Source: Yeosuana aquiaggeris
GTDB lineage: Bacteria > Bacteroidota > Bacteroidia > Flavobacteriales > Flavobacteriaceae
DNA length: 64,000 bases
NCBI RefSeq assembly: GCF_044003965.1
Contig: NZ_JBAWKC010000005.1
Coordinates: 124,001-188,000 of the forward strand
Reading direction: 5' to 3'
This document shows, piece after piece, positions 51,564 through 60,593 of this stretch; positions within the stretch are counted from its first letter, which is position 1, and every line of letters starts with the position of its first letter. The translations under genes were made by a program, and so were the position numbers. Below the pieces are notes generated by a model. It saw nothing but the letters and a program-made list of their open reading frames with translations. It had not been told where the DNA came from and ran no database searches.

Positions 51564-51587
51564 AATATTCTTATAATAAAATAATAA

Positions 51588-52211
51588 TTACTCTTTACAA
51601 GATTCTAAAAGCATATCAATTCTTTCTTTACCCCAATTAGGGTGAAATGGCGTTTCAGGTTTAAAGTTAGCAAAAAGATCTAAAGCTCTTTCCAGATCTT
51701 TACAAAATGGTTTAGTATCTTGTCCAAAATACTTCGCTCCTCCAATGCCCCATTCTGCCTTACAATAAACTACACGCGGATTACTAGGAGCAATTTGTTC
51801 TGCCTGTGCATAAATAGCTTCTACTTTAGGTGACATAGTCATTCCGTAAGCAGCGCCATCATAAGCTACCCAAGCAGTATATAATAAAGCCTGAAGCACT
51901 AAAATCTCAGGATTATTCTTTGAAATAGCCGTCGCATCATTAATTAAATCTTGTGCTTTCTTTAATTGAGCCGTTAACTTTTCTTCATCCTTTAACCCAA
52001 AGCTATTTACAATATTTACTTGAGCCGCGTAATAAGCAGGTAACCAATTATCTGGTTCTGCATTTGCAATTCGTTCAAACATATTGGATGCTTCTACTGG
52101 GTTATTGCCTCCCCAAAGTTCAAAGGCTTTTTGCATACCTTTTTCATAATTCGACTGAGCACTTATAAAGCTAGTTGCAAATGCTACTAAAATGATAACT
52201 AATTTTTGCAT
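51588..52211 (-). CDS. Exported TPR-like protein of unknown function
   Basis: Starts at ATG 52211 with a signal peptide (MQKLVIILVAFATSFISAQ); an upstream in-frame start at 52238 would bury it. The mature ~190 residues are helical and repeat-like (NYEKGMQKAFELWGGNNPVE, DNWLPAYYAAQVNI, AEQIAPSNPRVVYCKAEWG), as in tetratricopeptide proteins. No catalytic motif. It lies 24 bp upstream of the sensor kinase gene on the same strand and may be co-transcribed with it. It is probably periplasmic. Confidence 0.75.
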   Translation of the reverse strand: MQKLVIILVAFATSFISAQSNYEKGMQKAFELWGGNNPVEASNMFERIANAEPDNWLPAYYAAQVNIVNSFGLKDEEKLTAQLKKAQDLINDATAISKNNPEILVLQALLYTAWVAYDGAAYGMTMSPKVEAIYAQAEQIAPSNPRVVYCKAEWGIGGAKYFGQDTKPFCKDLERALDLFANFKPETPFHPNWGKERIDMLLESCKE

Positions 52212-52326
52212 AATGATTGTTTTTAAATTATAGAACAAATATCCACTTGTTAACTGATAATTTAAAAAGAGATTAACCGAATTGTCAATTTTAAAGGACG
52301 AGATGTGAATTTTAAAAGGAAATTAA

Positions 52327-52366
52327 AAAGCCAGCTTAAAATCAAAGTATGATTTAAGTTGGCTTT
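52327..52366 (-). terminator. tonB terminator
   Basis: Imperfect hairpin (AAAGCCAGCTTAAA against TTTAAGTTGGCTTT, with one G-T pair) downstream of tonB, with T-rich sequence on the minus-strand side. Confidence 0.6.
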
Positions 52367-52406
52367 AATAAAACGAGTGATATAAACTCTAATTCCTTAA
52401 AAAATT

Positions 52407-53132
52407 CTAACTTGCCATTAATCTAAATACTATTGGCACACTATAAGGCACTTTTACAGGTTTACCTCTTTGTTTACCTGGAATCATTTTAGGCAGTAAC
52501 TTAATAATTCTTTCTGCTTCTTGCTCTAAAATTTTATCTGGACCTCTAGAACGAATACTAGATACAAAACCATCTTGATCAATTACAAATATTATAAAGA
52601 CTTTACCTTGGATCCCAAGATCTAAAGCTGGTTCTGGATATTTAAAATTTTTGGCAACATGTTCTTCCATTTTTAATTGGAAGCAATTTCTTTTCTCCGT
52701 TTTAGATCCATTTTCACAACCAGGAAAGACAGGAACATCTTCAATTACAGAAAAAGGTACTTCAACATCCTCATCCACTTCTTCTACAGAAACATCTGCA
52801 ACGGCAATAACTGGTGCAATTTTATCATTTTGATTTGACTCTGTACTTTCTATTATTGTTTCTTCAATTTCAACAACATCTTCAACAATTTTTATTGATT
52901 CTTGAATGGCAATTGGCGGTGGCGGCGGTGGCGGGGTATTAATATTAACAATAGGTATTTCTTCTTCAAATTCCTCATCCATATTTAGAATATCAATTGC
53001 AACGTCCTTTTTATCATAAGTTTTATATTCTAATAACTGCCAAGAAGCAAACAACATGATATTAAGCCCAATAGCAAAATAAAGACTACTATTTCTTCCA
53101 ATTTCAACTTGTGGGTTTTTCTTAGATTTCAT
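52407..53132 (-). CDS. tonB: Energy transducer TonB
   Basis: A 241-residue inner-membrane protein that couples the proton-motive force to outer-membrane receptors. Layout: a short cytoplasmic start, one membrane helix (LYFAIGLNIMLFASWQLL), a periplasmic linker with a run of seven prolines (NTPPPPPPPI) and many acidic residues, and a C-terminal TonB domain (YPEPALDLGIQGKVFIIFVI). The last part KVPYSVPIVFRLM is the canonical ending. It lies downstream of a TonB-dependent receptor but has its own promoter, which carries an FNR-type palindrome. No exbB/exbD are nearby. Confidence 0.93.
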   Translation of the reverse strand: MKSKKNPQVEIGRNSSLYFAIGLNIMLFASWQLLEYKTYDKKDVAIDILNMDEEFEEEIPIVNINTPPPPPPPIAIQESIKIVEDVVEIEETIIESTESNQNDKIAPVIAVADVSVEEVDEDVEVPFSVIEDVPVFPGCENGSKTEKRNCFQLKMEEHVAKNFKYPEPALDLGIQGKVFIIFVIDQDGFVSSIRSRGPDKILEQEAERIIKLLPKMIPGKQRGKPVKVPYSVPIVFRLMAS

Positions 53133-53157
53133 GACTCTAAGGCTTAGATATATAACA

Positions 53158-53200
53158 TAAAGTTAACTCAAATAAATGTGAAAAAATATGATTTTTGTCA
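53158..53200 (-). promoter_or_regulatory. tonB promoter with FNR/CRP-type operator
   Basis: Minus-strand -7-like element TAACTTTA (53158-53165, one mismatch) and the palindrome TGA-N6-TCA (TGATTTTTGTCA on the plus strand, 53189-53200). The centres are 33 bp apart. The predicted leader is about 20 nt. Confidence 0.62.
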
Positions 53201-53289
53201 TGTATAAAAATGGCTATAAAGCCTTATAATCCTTTCAAATACAGATGTTTTGGCAATTAAATTTTCATTTAAAAATTTAGAAATAAAAT

Positions 53290-55446
53290 TTATAATTTAT
53301 CCAATTGATTGCTCTTTTTATCTGAACTAATAGTCCAGAAAAAGCCTACAAAAAAGAACTGATCTGCAGCAGGTTGTAAAGCCCGGCTTTCAAAAACCCT
53401 ATTAGCATTAGTAGTATTAGCATATTGATAGCCATTTATATTTTTAAAACCTAATACATTGTTCACAGAAGCATATAATATTTTTTGCGGACTTATTAAG
53501 TAGGCCCAGTTAATACTTAAACTGTTATAGGCTTTGGTTTTTTCATTTAAAAAACCTGATGTATTGGGATTGGTATAGGTTCTTCCTGACGCAAAAGCAT
53601 AACTAAACCCAACTTGACTTCTCCAGTCATTAATCCAATACTTCCCAACAATAGATAAATTATGTGTATTGGCAAAATTAGGCTGCGCCTCAACTGGATA
53701 ATTTCTATAATCACGTTTCGTATCTAACAAAGAATAACTCACCCAGTAATCAACATTTTTTATACTTTTACTATCTCGCCAGAACAGATCAATACCTTGC
53801 GAAAAACCGTAACCGCTGCTATTATAGTTACTATCATATTGAGTATATTCTGTATCATATTTCACTAAATGTTTATAGTCTTTGTAATAGGCTTCAGCTC
53901 TAAATATTTTGCGGTCAGCATTATATTGGTAGTTCAAAATATAATGTGAGGTGTTTTGCGCTCTCAAATCTTGATTAAACTTTAAAATGTCACTTGAAGG
54001 ATTTTGATAAAAATTGCCATAAGCCAAAGATAATTGACTGCTTTTTGAGGTTTTATAGGCCAGTGAAAGTCTAGGTGCCAGATCAAATGATTTAAACAAC
54101 TCACTATAATCTGTTCTTAACCCTGCTTTAAATGCTATTTCTTTTGATAAAAATATGTCTGCCTCAACAAATGTGGCTGCAATATTATTATCATATCCAT
54201 AAATTTCTTGATTTGGATTTGTATCTGAAAATTTCTCTTCAAAATGAGAGGCTAAATATTCAGCACCAAAATTTAGTTTAAATCGATTACTAAAGTGCTT
54301 TTTAAATTTTAACTTGGCATGAATCCCTGTTTCACTATCATTAATAATCATATCAATGATGCTTAAGTCATTATTTCCAATGGTGTAACTTAATCCTCCA
54401 AACATATTCCAAGTATCATTTAAAGCGCCTTGATATGACCCATTGAAGTACAAATTATTATTCTTTAATTTAAAACTAACGCCTTCAGGTTCATTAATAT
54501 CTTCCTGAATTAATTCAAAATTGGTGTTATCATAAGCTGTATACAGTTTTAATAAGCCTGAATTATATTTTTTACGATACACTGCTTCACCCGAAAACAC
54601 TTCAAAAGGTTTAATCCAATTATTTCGATTAGGAAATATCTCATTATAAGGAGCCAAATTAATATAAGAACCGTTGACACTTAAGCTACTATTATTCCAT
54701 TTTTGAGTATTTCCAAGGGTTGCTCCAAGACTCATTATACCAATATCTGTTTTATCTTGATCTGGTTCATCAATAGTGTTTAACAATAATACACTTGATA
54801 ATGCCTGACCATATTCGGCAGAATAACCTCCTGTTGAAAAAGTAATACCATCAAATAAAAACGGAGAATACCTGCCTCTTGCAGGTGCATTATTAGTTGT
54901 AGGTGTATATGGAGTAAATACCCTTATACCGTCTATGAAAATTTGAGTTTCATCTGCTTCACCACCACGCACAAACAACCTACCATCTTCAGCAACGGTA
55001 GTCGTTCCAGGAAGTGTTTGTAAAGCACCTACAAAATCGCCTAATGCGCTTGCCGTTGTAACAACATCCAAAGGTTTTAATACATTTACCTTACTATTAT
55101 CGCCGGCTTGAAAAGTACCTGCAGAAAGCACTACCGCATCCAGCGTATTTACATCTTCTCTAAGTTTAACCACTAAGTCTTTCATGAATTTCACATCACC
55201 AACCATAGTAAATGTTTCAAAAGAAATATAAGAGACTAATAAGGTTTGAGACCCTGTCTCACTTGTTTTAAAATAAAAACCCCCAGTGTCATCAGTGGTA
55301 CTTCCATCGTACGTGCCTTGCAAATACACATTGGCTCCTGCAATGCAAAGGCCCTTTCCATCTAAAACTTTTCCACTAATTATTGAAGATTGAGCTATTA
55401 TTTGGCTTGATATGTTTAAAGTGAAAAATAATAATAGTGTTTTCAT
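53290..55446 (-). CDS. TonB-dependent outer-membrane receptor
   Basis: Starts at ATG 55446 with a signal peptide (MKTLLLFFTLNISSQIIAQ); the longer frame from 55497 adds 17 polar residues. Next is a carboxypeptidase-like regulatory domain (ISGKVLDGKGLCIAGANVYL), then a plug domain (GDFVGALQTLPGTTTVAEDG, LFVRGGEADETQIFIDGIRV, STGGYSAEYGQALSSV), then a 22-strand-type barrel to the end. At 718 residues it is a short TonB receptor. There is no SusD partner, so it is not a polysaccharide-utilisation receptor; a siderophore, metal or vitamin ligand is more likely but unproven. Confidence 0.9.
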   Translation of the reverse strand: MKTLLLFFTLNISSQIIAQSSIISGKVLDGKGLCIAGANVYLQGTYDGSTTDDTGGFYFKTSETGSQTLLVSYISFETFTMVGDVKFMKDLVVKLREDVNTLDAVVLSAGTFQAGDNSKVNVLKPLDVVTTASALGDFVGALQTLPGTTTVAEDGRLFVRGGEADETQIFIDGIRVFTPYTPTTNNAPARGRYSPFLFDGITFSTGGYSAEYGQALSSVLLLNTIDEPDQDKTDIGIMSLGATLGNTQKWNNSSLSVNGSYINLAPYNEIFPNRNNWIKPFEVFSGEAVYRKKYNSGLLKLYTAYDNTNFELIQEDINEPEGVSFKLKNNNLYFNGSYQGALNDTWNMFGGLSYTIGNNDLSIIDMIINDSETGIHAKLKFKKHFSNRFKLNFGAEYLASHFEEKFSDTNPNQEIYGYDNNIAATFVEADIFLSKEIAFKAGLRTDYSELFKSFDLAPRLSLAYKTSKSSQLSLAYGNFYQNPSSDILKFNQDLRAQNTSHYILNYQYNADRKIFRAEAYYKDYKHLVKYDTEYTQYDSNYNSSGYGFSQGIDLFWRDSKSIKNVDYWVSYSLLDTKRDYRNYPVEAQPNFANTHNLSIVGKYWINDWRSQVGFSYAFASGRTYTNPNTSGFLNEKTKAYNSLSINWAYLISPQKILYASVNNVLGFKNINGYQYANTTNANRVFESRALQPAADQFFFVGFFWTISSDKKSNQLDKL

Positions 55447-55556
55447 ATTGTAACAAATTGGTTTGTTCGTTTTGATTGATAAGATAAAATTGAACAAAAA
55501 CTGTTTTATGAAAAACTAATAATAACCGAACTGTAAAATTTTAATGATGAATTGAA

Positions 55557-55564
55557 TATATTTG
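55557..55564 (+). promoter_or_regulatory. -7 promoter element of the lysoplasmalogenase gene
   Basis: TATATTTG matches TAnnTTTG. It ends 5 bp before the ATG, so the transcript may have almost no leader. Confidence 0.5.
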
Positions 55565-55569
55565 AAATT

Positions 55570-56244
55570 ATGAGCAAAACACAAAACAAACCAGTCATCC
55601 TCTTTTCAATAATTTACAGCATTATTTTAATCTTTGAATTGATTTTTGATAACACTGAAAGTTTAAAATATTGTCATTACCTCTCTAAACCTCTATTGGT
55701 TTCCTCTCTTATTATCTTTTTTTTACAACATAATCGGCACAAGGATACTCAAACAAAACAATTAGTTGTATCAGCCTTAATATTCTCTTTGTTAGGGGAC
55801 ATCCTTTTGATGTTTACAGAAATGAATAGCTTATTTTTTATAGGTGGTTTGCTGTCGTTTTTAACAGCTCATGTTATGTATATTTTGGTCTTCTTAAAAA
55901 AGAGAAACATTGCTAAAAAAGGGCTGAAATTTATGCTGCCTTTATTGGTTTATACCATTGGATTATTTTATTTGTTAAAAGACGGATTGGGTGATTTATT
56001 CATCCCCGTTATAATTTATATGTTTGTTATTTTAATAATGGTTACCACGGCCTTTTTACGTGAAGGAAGTGTTTCAAAAAACAGTTATATTTTAGTTTTT
56101 TTAGGTGCTGTTTTTTTTATAACTTCGGATAGTTTATTAGCTCTTAATAAATTTTATAATCCATTACCATTATCCGGAATCTGGATTATGACAACTTATT
56201 CCATCGCTCAATTATTAATCGTTATAGGACTTAAAAAGCAATAA
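55570..56244 (+). CDS. Lysoplasmalogenase (YhhN/TMEM86 family)
   Basis: A 224-residue integral membrane protein with about eight helices. Conserved family features include the small-residue/Asp segment ALIFSLLGDILLMFTE and ASP/SER-rich LGAVFFITSDSLLALNKFY. Members hydrolyse the vinyl-ether bond of lysoplasmalogens. I choose ATG 55570 rather than the upstream TTG at 55552, because the -7 element lies in between. It is a single gene divergent from the TonB receptor. Confidence 0.82.
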   Translation: MSKTQNKPVILFSIIYSIILIFELIFDNTESLKYCHYLSKPLLVSSLIIFFLQHNRHKDTQTKQLVVSALIFSLLGDILLMFTEMNSLFFIGGLLSFLTAHVMYILVFLKKRNIAKKGLKFMLPLLVYTIGLFYLLKDGLGDLFIPVIIYMFVILIMVTTAFLREGSVSKNSYILVFLGAVFFITSDSLLALNKFYNPLPLSGIWIMTTYSIAQLLIVIGLKKQ

Positions 56245-56455
56245 TAGACAAAATCTATACATTAGACTCATGATGTTTATTATCAATATTTTAAAATAGA
56301 TATAATAAACCTTTAGTTTAATTAAATTAATGTATAAATAATTAATATGATCTGTTGTTAATTGTAAATTACTTTTAACAAAAAAATACTTTATTTTTAC
56401 TGAGTTGTAACGTTTTAATTCAATCCGCTACTTACATTATAACTAACTAATCAAA

Positions 56456-56950
56456 TTGAATAAAGAACTAGAACATAGTTTTGTTGAATTGCTTGAAAAG
56501 CATCAAAATATCATTCATAAGGTGTGTAGATTGTACACCAATAATTATGATGCACATAATGATTTATTTCAAGAAATAACCATTCAATTATGGAAGGCAT
56601 ATCCTAAATTTCGTGGTGATTCTAAATTCAGCACATGGATGTATCGCGTTGGTTTAAATACCGCCATAACCTTATATAGAAAATCAAAACGTTCAATAAT
56701 TACGCAAGATTTTGACGGTATTGAATTTAGAATGAAAGCTGAGGATTATGATAATACTGAAGAAGAACAATTAAAAACCTTGTACAAAGCCGTACATGAA
56801 TTAAATGATATTGAAAAAGCTCTAATCTTTCTTTACTTAGAAGATAAAGATTATAGAGAAATAAGTGAAACAATGGGTATTAGTGAAGTTAATGCACGTG
56901 TGAAGATGAGTAGAATTAAAACTAAATTAAAAACCATACTTAATCCGTAA
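56456..56950 (+). CDS. ECF-type RNA polymerase sigma factor
   Basis: A 164-residue sigma-70 family factor with only regions 2 and 4. Region 2 is visible as NNYDAHNDLFQEITIQLWKA and FRGDSKFSTWMYRVGLNTAI. Region 4 is the HTH EDKDYREISETMGISEVNAR. The frame has no ATG; translation appears to begin at the TTG at 56456, since a stop lies just upstream in frame. The membrane protein gene starting 4 bp after its stop is probably co-transcribed and may be its regulator. Confidence 0.9.
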   Translation: MNKELEHSFVELLEKHQNIIHKVCRLYTNNYDAHNDLFQEITIQLWKAYPKFRGDSKFSTWMYRVGLNTAITLYRKSKRSIITQDFDGIEFRMKAEDYDNTEEEQLKTLYKAVHELNDIEKALIFLYLEDKDYREISETMGISEVNARVKMSRIKTKLKTILNP

Positions 56951-56954
56951 GCCT

Positions 56955-57590
56955 ATGGATGAATTAGAATTATTAAAAAAAGATTGGAGGAAGCAAGACG
57001 CCACTTATAAAAAGCTTTCTGCTAAGGAGATTTACCCTATTTTACAAAAGAAGTCTTCTTCTATTGCAAAGACATTATTTTATATTAGTATTGGTGAATT
57101 AGTGTTTTGGATATTAATAAATACCATCCCCTATTTTTCATCAGACAGTTATAGAGAACGCCTGGATGCGGTTTACAGTAATGAGTATGTTTTTGCAGGA
57201 TTAACCCTTATAAGTTATGGGGTCATTCTTCTATTTATCTATTTATTATTCAAATCGCATAAAGCCATCTCCGCTACAGATAATGCAAAAAAATTAATGG
57301 AGAGCATATTAAAAACCCGCAGAGTTATTAAATATTATGTTATTTATAATTTAGTTATGGCGTTTATTTCAATGGTTATAGGTACGTATTTCGCCATTAT
57401 ACATGACCCTAAGTTGGCAGATTCTATATCACATTTTAATAACAAACAAATGTCAGTGGCTTATGCCATTGTTATAGGCGCTACAGCATTGCTCATTCTT
57501 TGTATTTGGATTTTTTATAAACTTTTATATGGACTATTATTAAAACGCCTTAACAGAAATTATCAGGAACTTAAAAAATTAGAATTCTAA
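56955..57590 (+). CDS. Membrane protein, possible anti-sigma partner
   Basis: A 211-residue protein with a cytoplasmic N-terminus (DELELLKKDWRKQDATYKKL) and four hydrophobic segments (about 35-55, 77-97, 122-145, 165-190). It has no zinc-binding anti-sigma motif. It starts 4 bp after the ECF sigma gene, and the N-terminal KKDWRKQ segment recurs in flavobacterial proteins encoded beside ECF factors. The anti-sigma role is therefore inferred from position. Its 3' end overlaps the convergent pseudouridine synthase gene by 12 bp. Confidence 0.7.
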   Translation: MDELELLKKDWRKQDATYKKLSAKEIYPILQKKSSSIAKTLFYISIGELVFWILINTIPYFSSDSYRERLDAVYSNEYVFAGLTLISYGVILLFIYLLFKSHKAISATDNAKKLMESILKTRRVIKYYVIYNLVMAFISMVIGTYFAIIHDPKLADSISHFNNKQMSVAYAIVIGATALLILCIWIFYKLLYGLLLKRLNRNYQELKKLEF

Positions 57591-58169
57591 GTTTTCCACC
57601 TCAATAACATCTCCAATATTCATTTTATTTAAATGGATATCCCCTACCCTTACTCTAACCAAACGCAACGTTGGATAACCTACCGCAGATGTCATTTTGC
57701 GCACCTGCCTATACTTTCCTTCATTTAAAATAAGTGAAACCCATGATGTTGGCCCATGCCTGTCATCCCTTATTTTTTTTGAACGGGTTGGAAAGTCTGG
57801 ATCTGTCTCCAATTTAAAAGCCTTACAAGATTGGGTGATATATTTTATCCCTTTAAAGCCTATTTCAACACCTCTCTTTAAGCCTTCTATAGCTTCTAAT
57901 GTAATGTCTCCATTAACCTGAGCATAATATTCCTTATCTACTTTTTGACCGTTTACAACATCACTCATTTTACCATCAGTTGTTATAAGCAATAATCCTT
58001 CAGATTTTTCATCTAATCTGCCAATTGCCATAGCATTTTCGGGAAAATCATACAAATCACCCAAAAATTTTTTCTTTTGTTCCTTTTTTGCATTGGTATA
58101 AAACTGACTCAAATACCCATAAGGTTTGTAAATAATAAAATGTCTATGAGTATTTTTAGATTGTTCCAT
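57579..58169 (-). CDS. rluE: 23S rRNA pseudouridine synthase, RsuA/RluE type
   Basis: A 196-residue S4-less member of the RsuA/RluB/E/F family. The catalytic Asp is in the family motif IGRLDEKSEGLLLIT (D53), with KEYYAQVNG and the closing RQVRKMTSAVGYPTLRLVRV. The lack of an N-terminal S4 domain and the short length fit RluE, which modifies U2457 in E. coli. The exact rRNA target is not shown by the sequence. It overlaps the topB 3' end by 14 bp on the same strand. Confidence 0.88.
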   Translation of the reverse strand: MEQSKNTHRHFIIYKPYGYLSQFYTNAKKEQKKKFLGDLYDFPENAMAIGRLDEKSEGLLLITTDGKMSDVVNGQKVDKEYYAQVNGDITLEAIEGLKRGVEIGFKGIKYITQSCKAFKLETDPDFPTRSKKIRDDRHGPTSWVSLILNEGKYRQVRKMTSAVGYPTLRLVRVRVGDIHLNKMNIGDVIEVENLEF

Positions 58170-60447
58170 TTAAAATATTAATAATAAGATCCTTTGTGGC
58201 TTTTTGTCCGTTCATTTTCCTTCTAACATCATCAAAAGATATTCTAAAATCACAACCTTCTTTATAATGACTGCATCCGTAAGCGGCATTTCCTTTCACA
58301 ATAGTGCCTGTTTTACATTTCGGGCAATTTAGTTGATCTGGCTTGGATTTTACAACTACCTTTATAGGTTCTAATATAAGCCTATAATGGTCATCAAAAC
58401 GAATCAAGCCATCCACATTGCCGGAATCTGTTTTAAAATCCTTTAAATTAACTGTAGACCCTTTTTGAAGCAATCTAATATATTGTTTCTCAGAAATTTT
58501 TTTATCATGAAAGCTAAAAGGCAGCACAAAATTACAACCTATTTTATAAGCACTGCAACCATAAGCCAGTTTTCCTTTAATAAGTTGCCCTTGTTTACAT
58601 TTGGGACATTTCTCGCTTAAAATACCAACAGCTTTTTTATTAAGAATTTTGACTTCCTTATTTTTTGTTGATTGCTCATAGGAAATATTAGCCCCTTTCG
58701 TTTCGCTTCTAACCTCATACACCAAGTTTTCAACCATTTGCTTCATATTGTTTATAAATGCATTAACACTGAAATCGCCCTTTTCAATATCCTTTAACTG
58801 CTTTTCCCAAGTACCTGTTAATTCAGCCGATTTCAATAACTCATTTTGAATGGTATCAATTAATTGTATACCAGCTGATGTTGGCAACACTTGCTTTTTA
58901 TTTCTAATAATATATTTACGTTTAAATAAAGTTTCAATAATATTTGCTCGTGTAGACGGGCGCCCAATACCATTCTCCTTCATGAGTTCACGCAACTCAT
59001 CATCATCCACCTGCTTACCAGCCGTTTCCATGGCACGCAATAAAGAGGCTTCTGTAAACTGATTGGGTGGTTTGGTTTCCTTTTCCAAAAAAGAAGGTTC
59101 ATGGGGTCCTTTTTCACCTTTCACAAAAGCAGGTAATATATTGGGTTCTTTTTCTTTGTTATCAGAACTTTCAAAAACAATACGCCATCCTTTTTTTAAA
59201 ATTTCCTTACCAGTTGTTTTAAATACAACTTGGGCAGCACTTCCAAAAACCGTAGTATTTGACACCAAACAATCATCATAAAATACCGCAATAAAACGTT
59301 TTACAATAATATCATAGACTTGCTGCTGATTGTATTGCAATCTTGATTGCATACCCGTTGGAATAATGGCATGATGATCTGTTACTTTTTTATCATTAAA
59401 AACTTTAGATGATTTTTTTATTTTTTTACCTAAAAGTGGCTGAGTTAAATTGGAGTAATTGGTCAATTTTTGAAGTATTCCTGATACTTTAGGGTACACG
59501 TCGTTTGGCAAAAAGGTGGTATCAACTCTAGGATAGGTTACAAGCTTTTGCTCATATAAAGTCTGAACAATTTTAAGTGTTTCATCTGCCGAAAATCCAA
59601 ATCTGGTATTACAATATACCTGCAGACCCGTTAAATCAAATAATTTTGGTGCAAATTCATTGCCTTTCTTTTTCTCAATGGCATCTATTTGAAAATCGCT
59701 TTCTTTCACTTTGTTAGCCAAAACCTCTCCATCTTCCTTTTTTAAGAAACGTCCTTCTTCATAACTAAACAAGGTCTCACGATACAATGTTTGCAATTCC
59801 CAGTATGGTTTCGGCTTAAAATTCTCTATTTCTTTAAACCTATTAACTACCATGGCCAAGGTTGGTGTCTGTACACGACCAACAGATAAAACTTGCTTAT
59901 ATCCGCCATGTTTAACCGTATATAATCTGGTAGCATTCATACCTAGTAACCAATCACCTATCGCTCTTGAAAACCCAGCATGGTATAAATTATCATATTT
60001 TTCTGAAGGCTTTAGATTTTCAAATCCTTCCTTAATCGCTTCTGTAGTTAAAGATGAAATCCATAAACGCTTTACTTCACCTTTATAATTGGCTTGATGC
60101 ATGACCCAACGCTGTATTAACTCCCCTTCCTGGCCAGCATCACCACAGTTAATGACTAATACAGCTTTATCAAACAAACTTTTTACAATTTTAAATTGCT
60201 TTTGAATGCCCGAATTGGCCACTATTTTGGTTTCAAACCTTTCCGGTAGCATGGGTAAGTTATTCAAATCCCAGCTTTTCCAATGCGGTTTATAATCATT
60301 AGGCTCAAACAGTGTACACAAATGTCCAAAAGTGTAAGTTACGGCATATCCATTACCTTCATAATACCCATCATGTTTAGTATTAGCCCCCAAAACAGAC
60401 GCTATTTCACGAGCAACACTAGGCTTTTCTGCAATACAAACTTTCAC
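58156..60447 (-). CDS. topB: DNA topoisomerase III
   Basis: Type IA topoisomerase of 763 residues. The Toprim domain begins VCIAEKPSVAREIASVLG; its acidic motif is CGDAGQEGE, where the usual central Asp of DxDxE is Gly. The active-site Tyr is in LVTYPRVDTTFLP. The strand-passage core continues with GIGRPSTRANIIETL. The C-terminus holds two zinc-ribbon-like repeats (CPKCKQGQLIKGKLAYGC and CPKCKTGTIVKGNAAYGC). The length and the DAGQE variant match what I recall of Bacteroidota TopB. It lies upstream of and overlaps the rluE-like gene. Confidence 0.93.
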   Translation of the reverse strand: MKVCIAEKPSVAREIASVLGANTKHDGYYEGNGYAVTYTFGHLCTLFEPNDYKPHWKSWDLNNLPMLPERFETKIVANSGIQKQFKIVKSLFDKAVLVINCGDAGQEGELIQRWVMHQANYKGEVKRLWISSLTTEAIKEGFENLKPSEKYDNLYHAGFSRAIGDWLLGMNATRLYTVKHGGYKQVLSVGRVQTPTLAMVVNRFKEIENFKPKPYWELQTLYRETLFSYEEGRFLKKEDGEVLANKVKESDFQIDAIEKKKGNEFAPKLFDLTGLQVYCNTRFGFSADETLKIVQTLYEQKLVTYPRVDTTFLPNDVYPKVSGILQKLTNYSNLTQPLLGKKIKKSSKVFNDKKVTDHHAIIPTGMQSRLQYNQQQVYDIIVKRFIAVFYDDCLVSNTTVFGSAAQVVFKTTGKEILKKGWRIVFESSDNKEKEPNILPAFVKGEKGPHEPSFLEKETKPPNQFTEASLLRAMETAGKQVDDDELRELMKENGIGRPSTRANIIETLFKRKYIIRNKKQVLPTSAGIQLIDTIQNELLKSAELTGTWEKQLKDIEKGDFSVNAFINNMKQMVENLVYEVRSETKGANISYEQSTKNKEVKILNKKAVGILSEKCPKCKQGQLIKGKLAYGCSAYKIGCNFVLPFSFHDKKISEKQYIRLLQKGSTVNLKDFKTDSGNVDGLIRFDDHYRLILEPIKVVVKSKPDQLNCPKCKTGTIVKGNAAYGCSHYKEGCDFRISFDDVRRKMNGQKATKDLIINILNGTI

Positions 60448-60593
60448 TTATTCTCTTTTAATTTATGACTTGCAAAATAGGAATTTAGACCTGATTTTTA
60501 TAGGGGAATTGCCAGGAGTTATTAACGATTCTAAATGGGTAAAATAAATTCTCTTTTGTGCTTAAAAAAACAAAATAGTATTTGAAAGACTAT

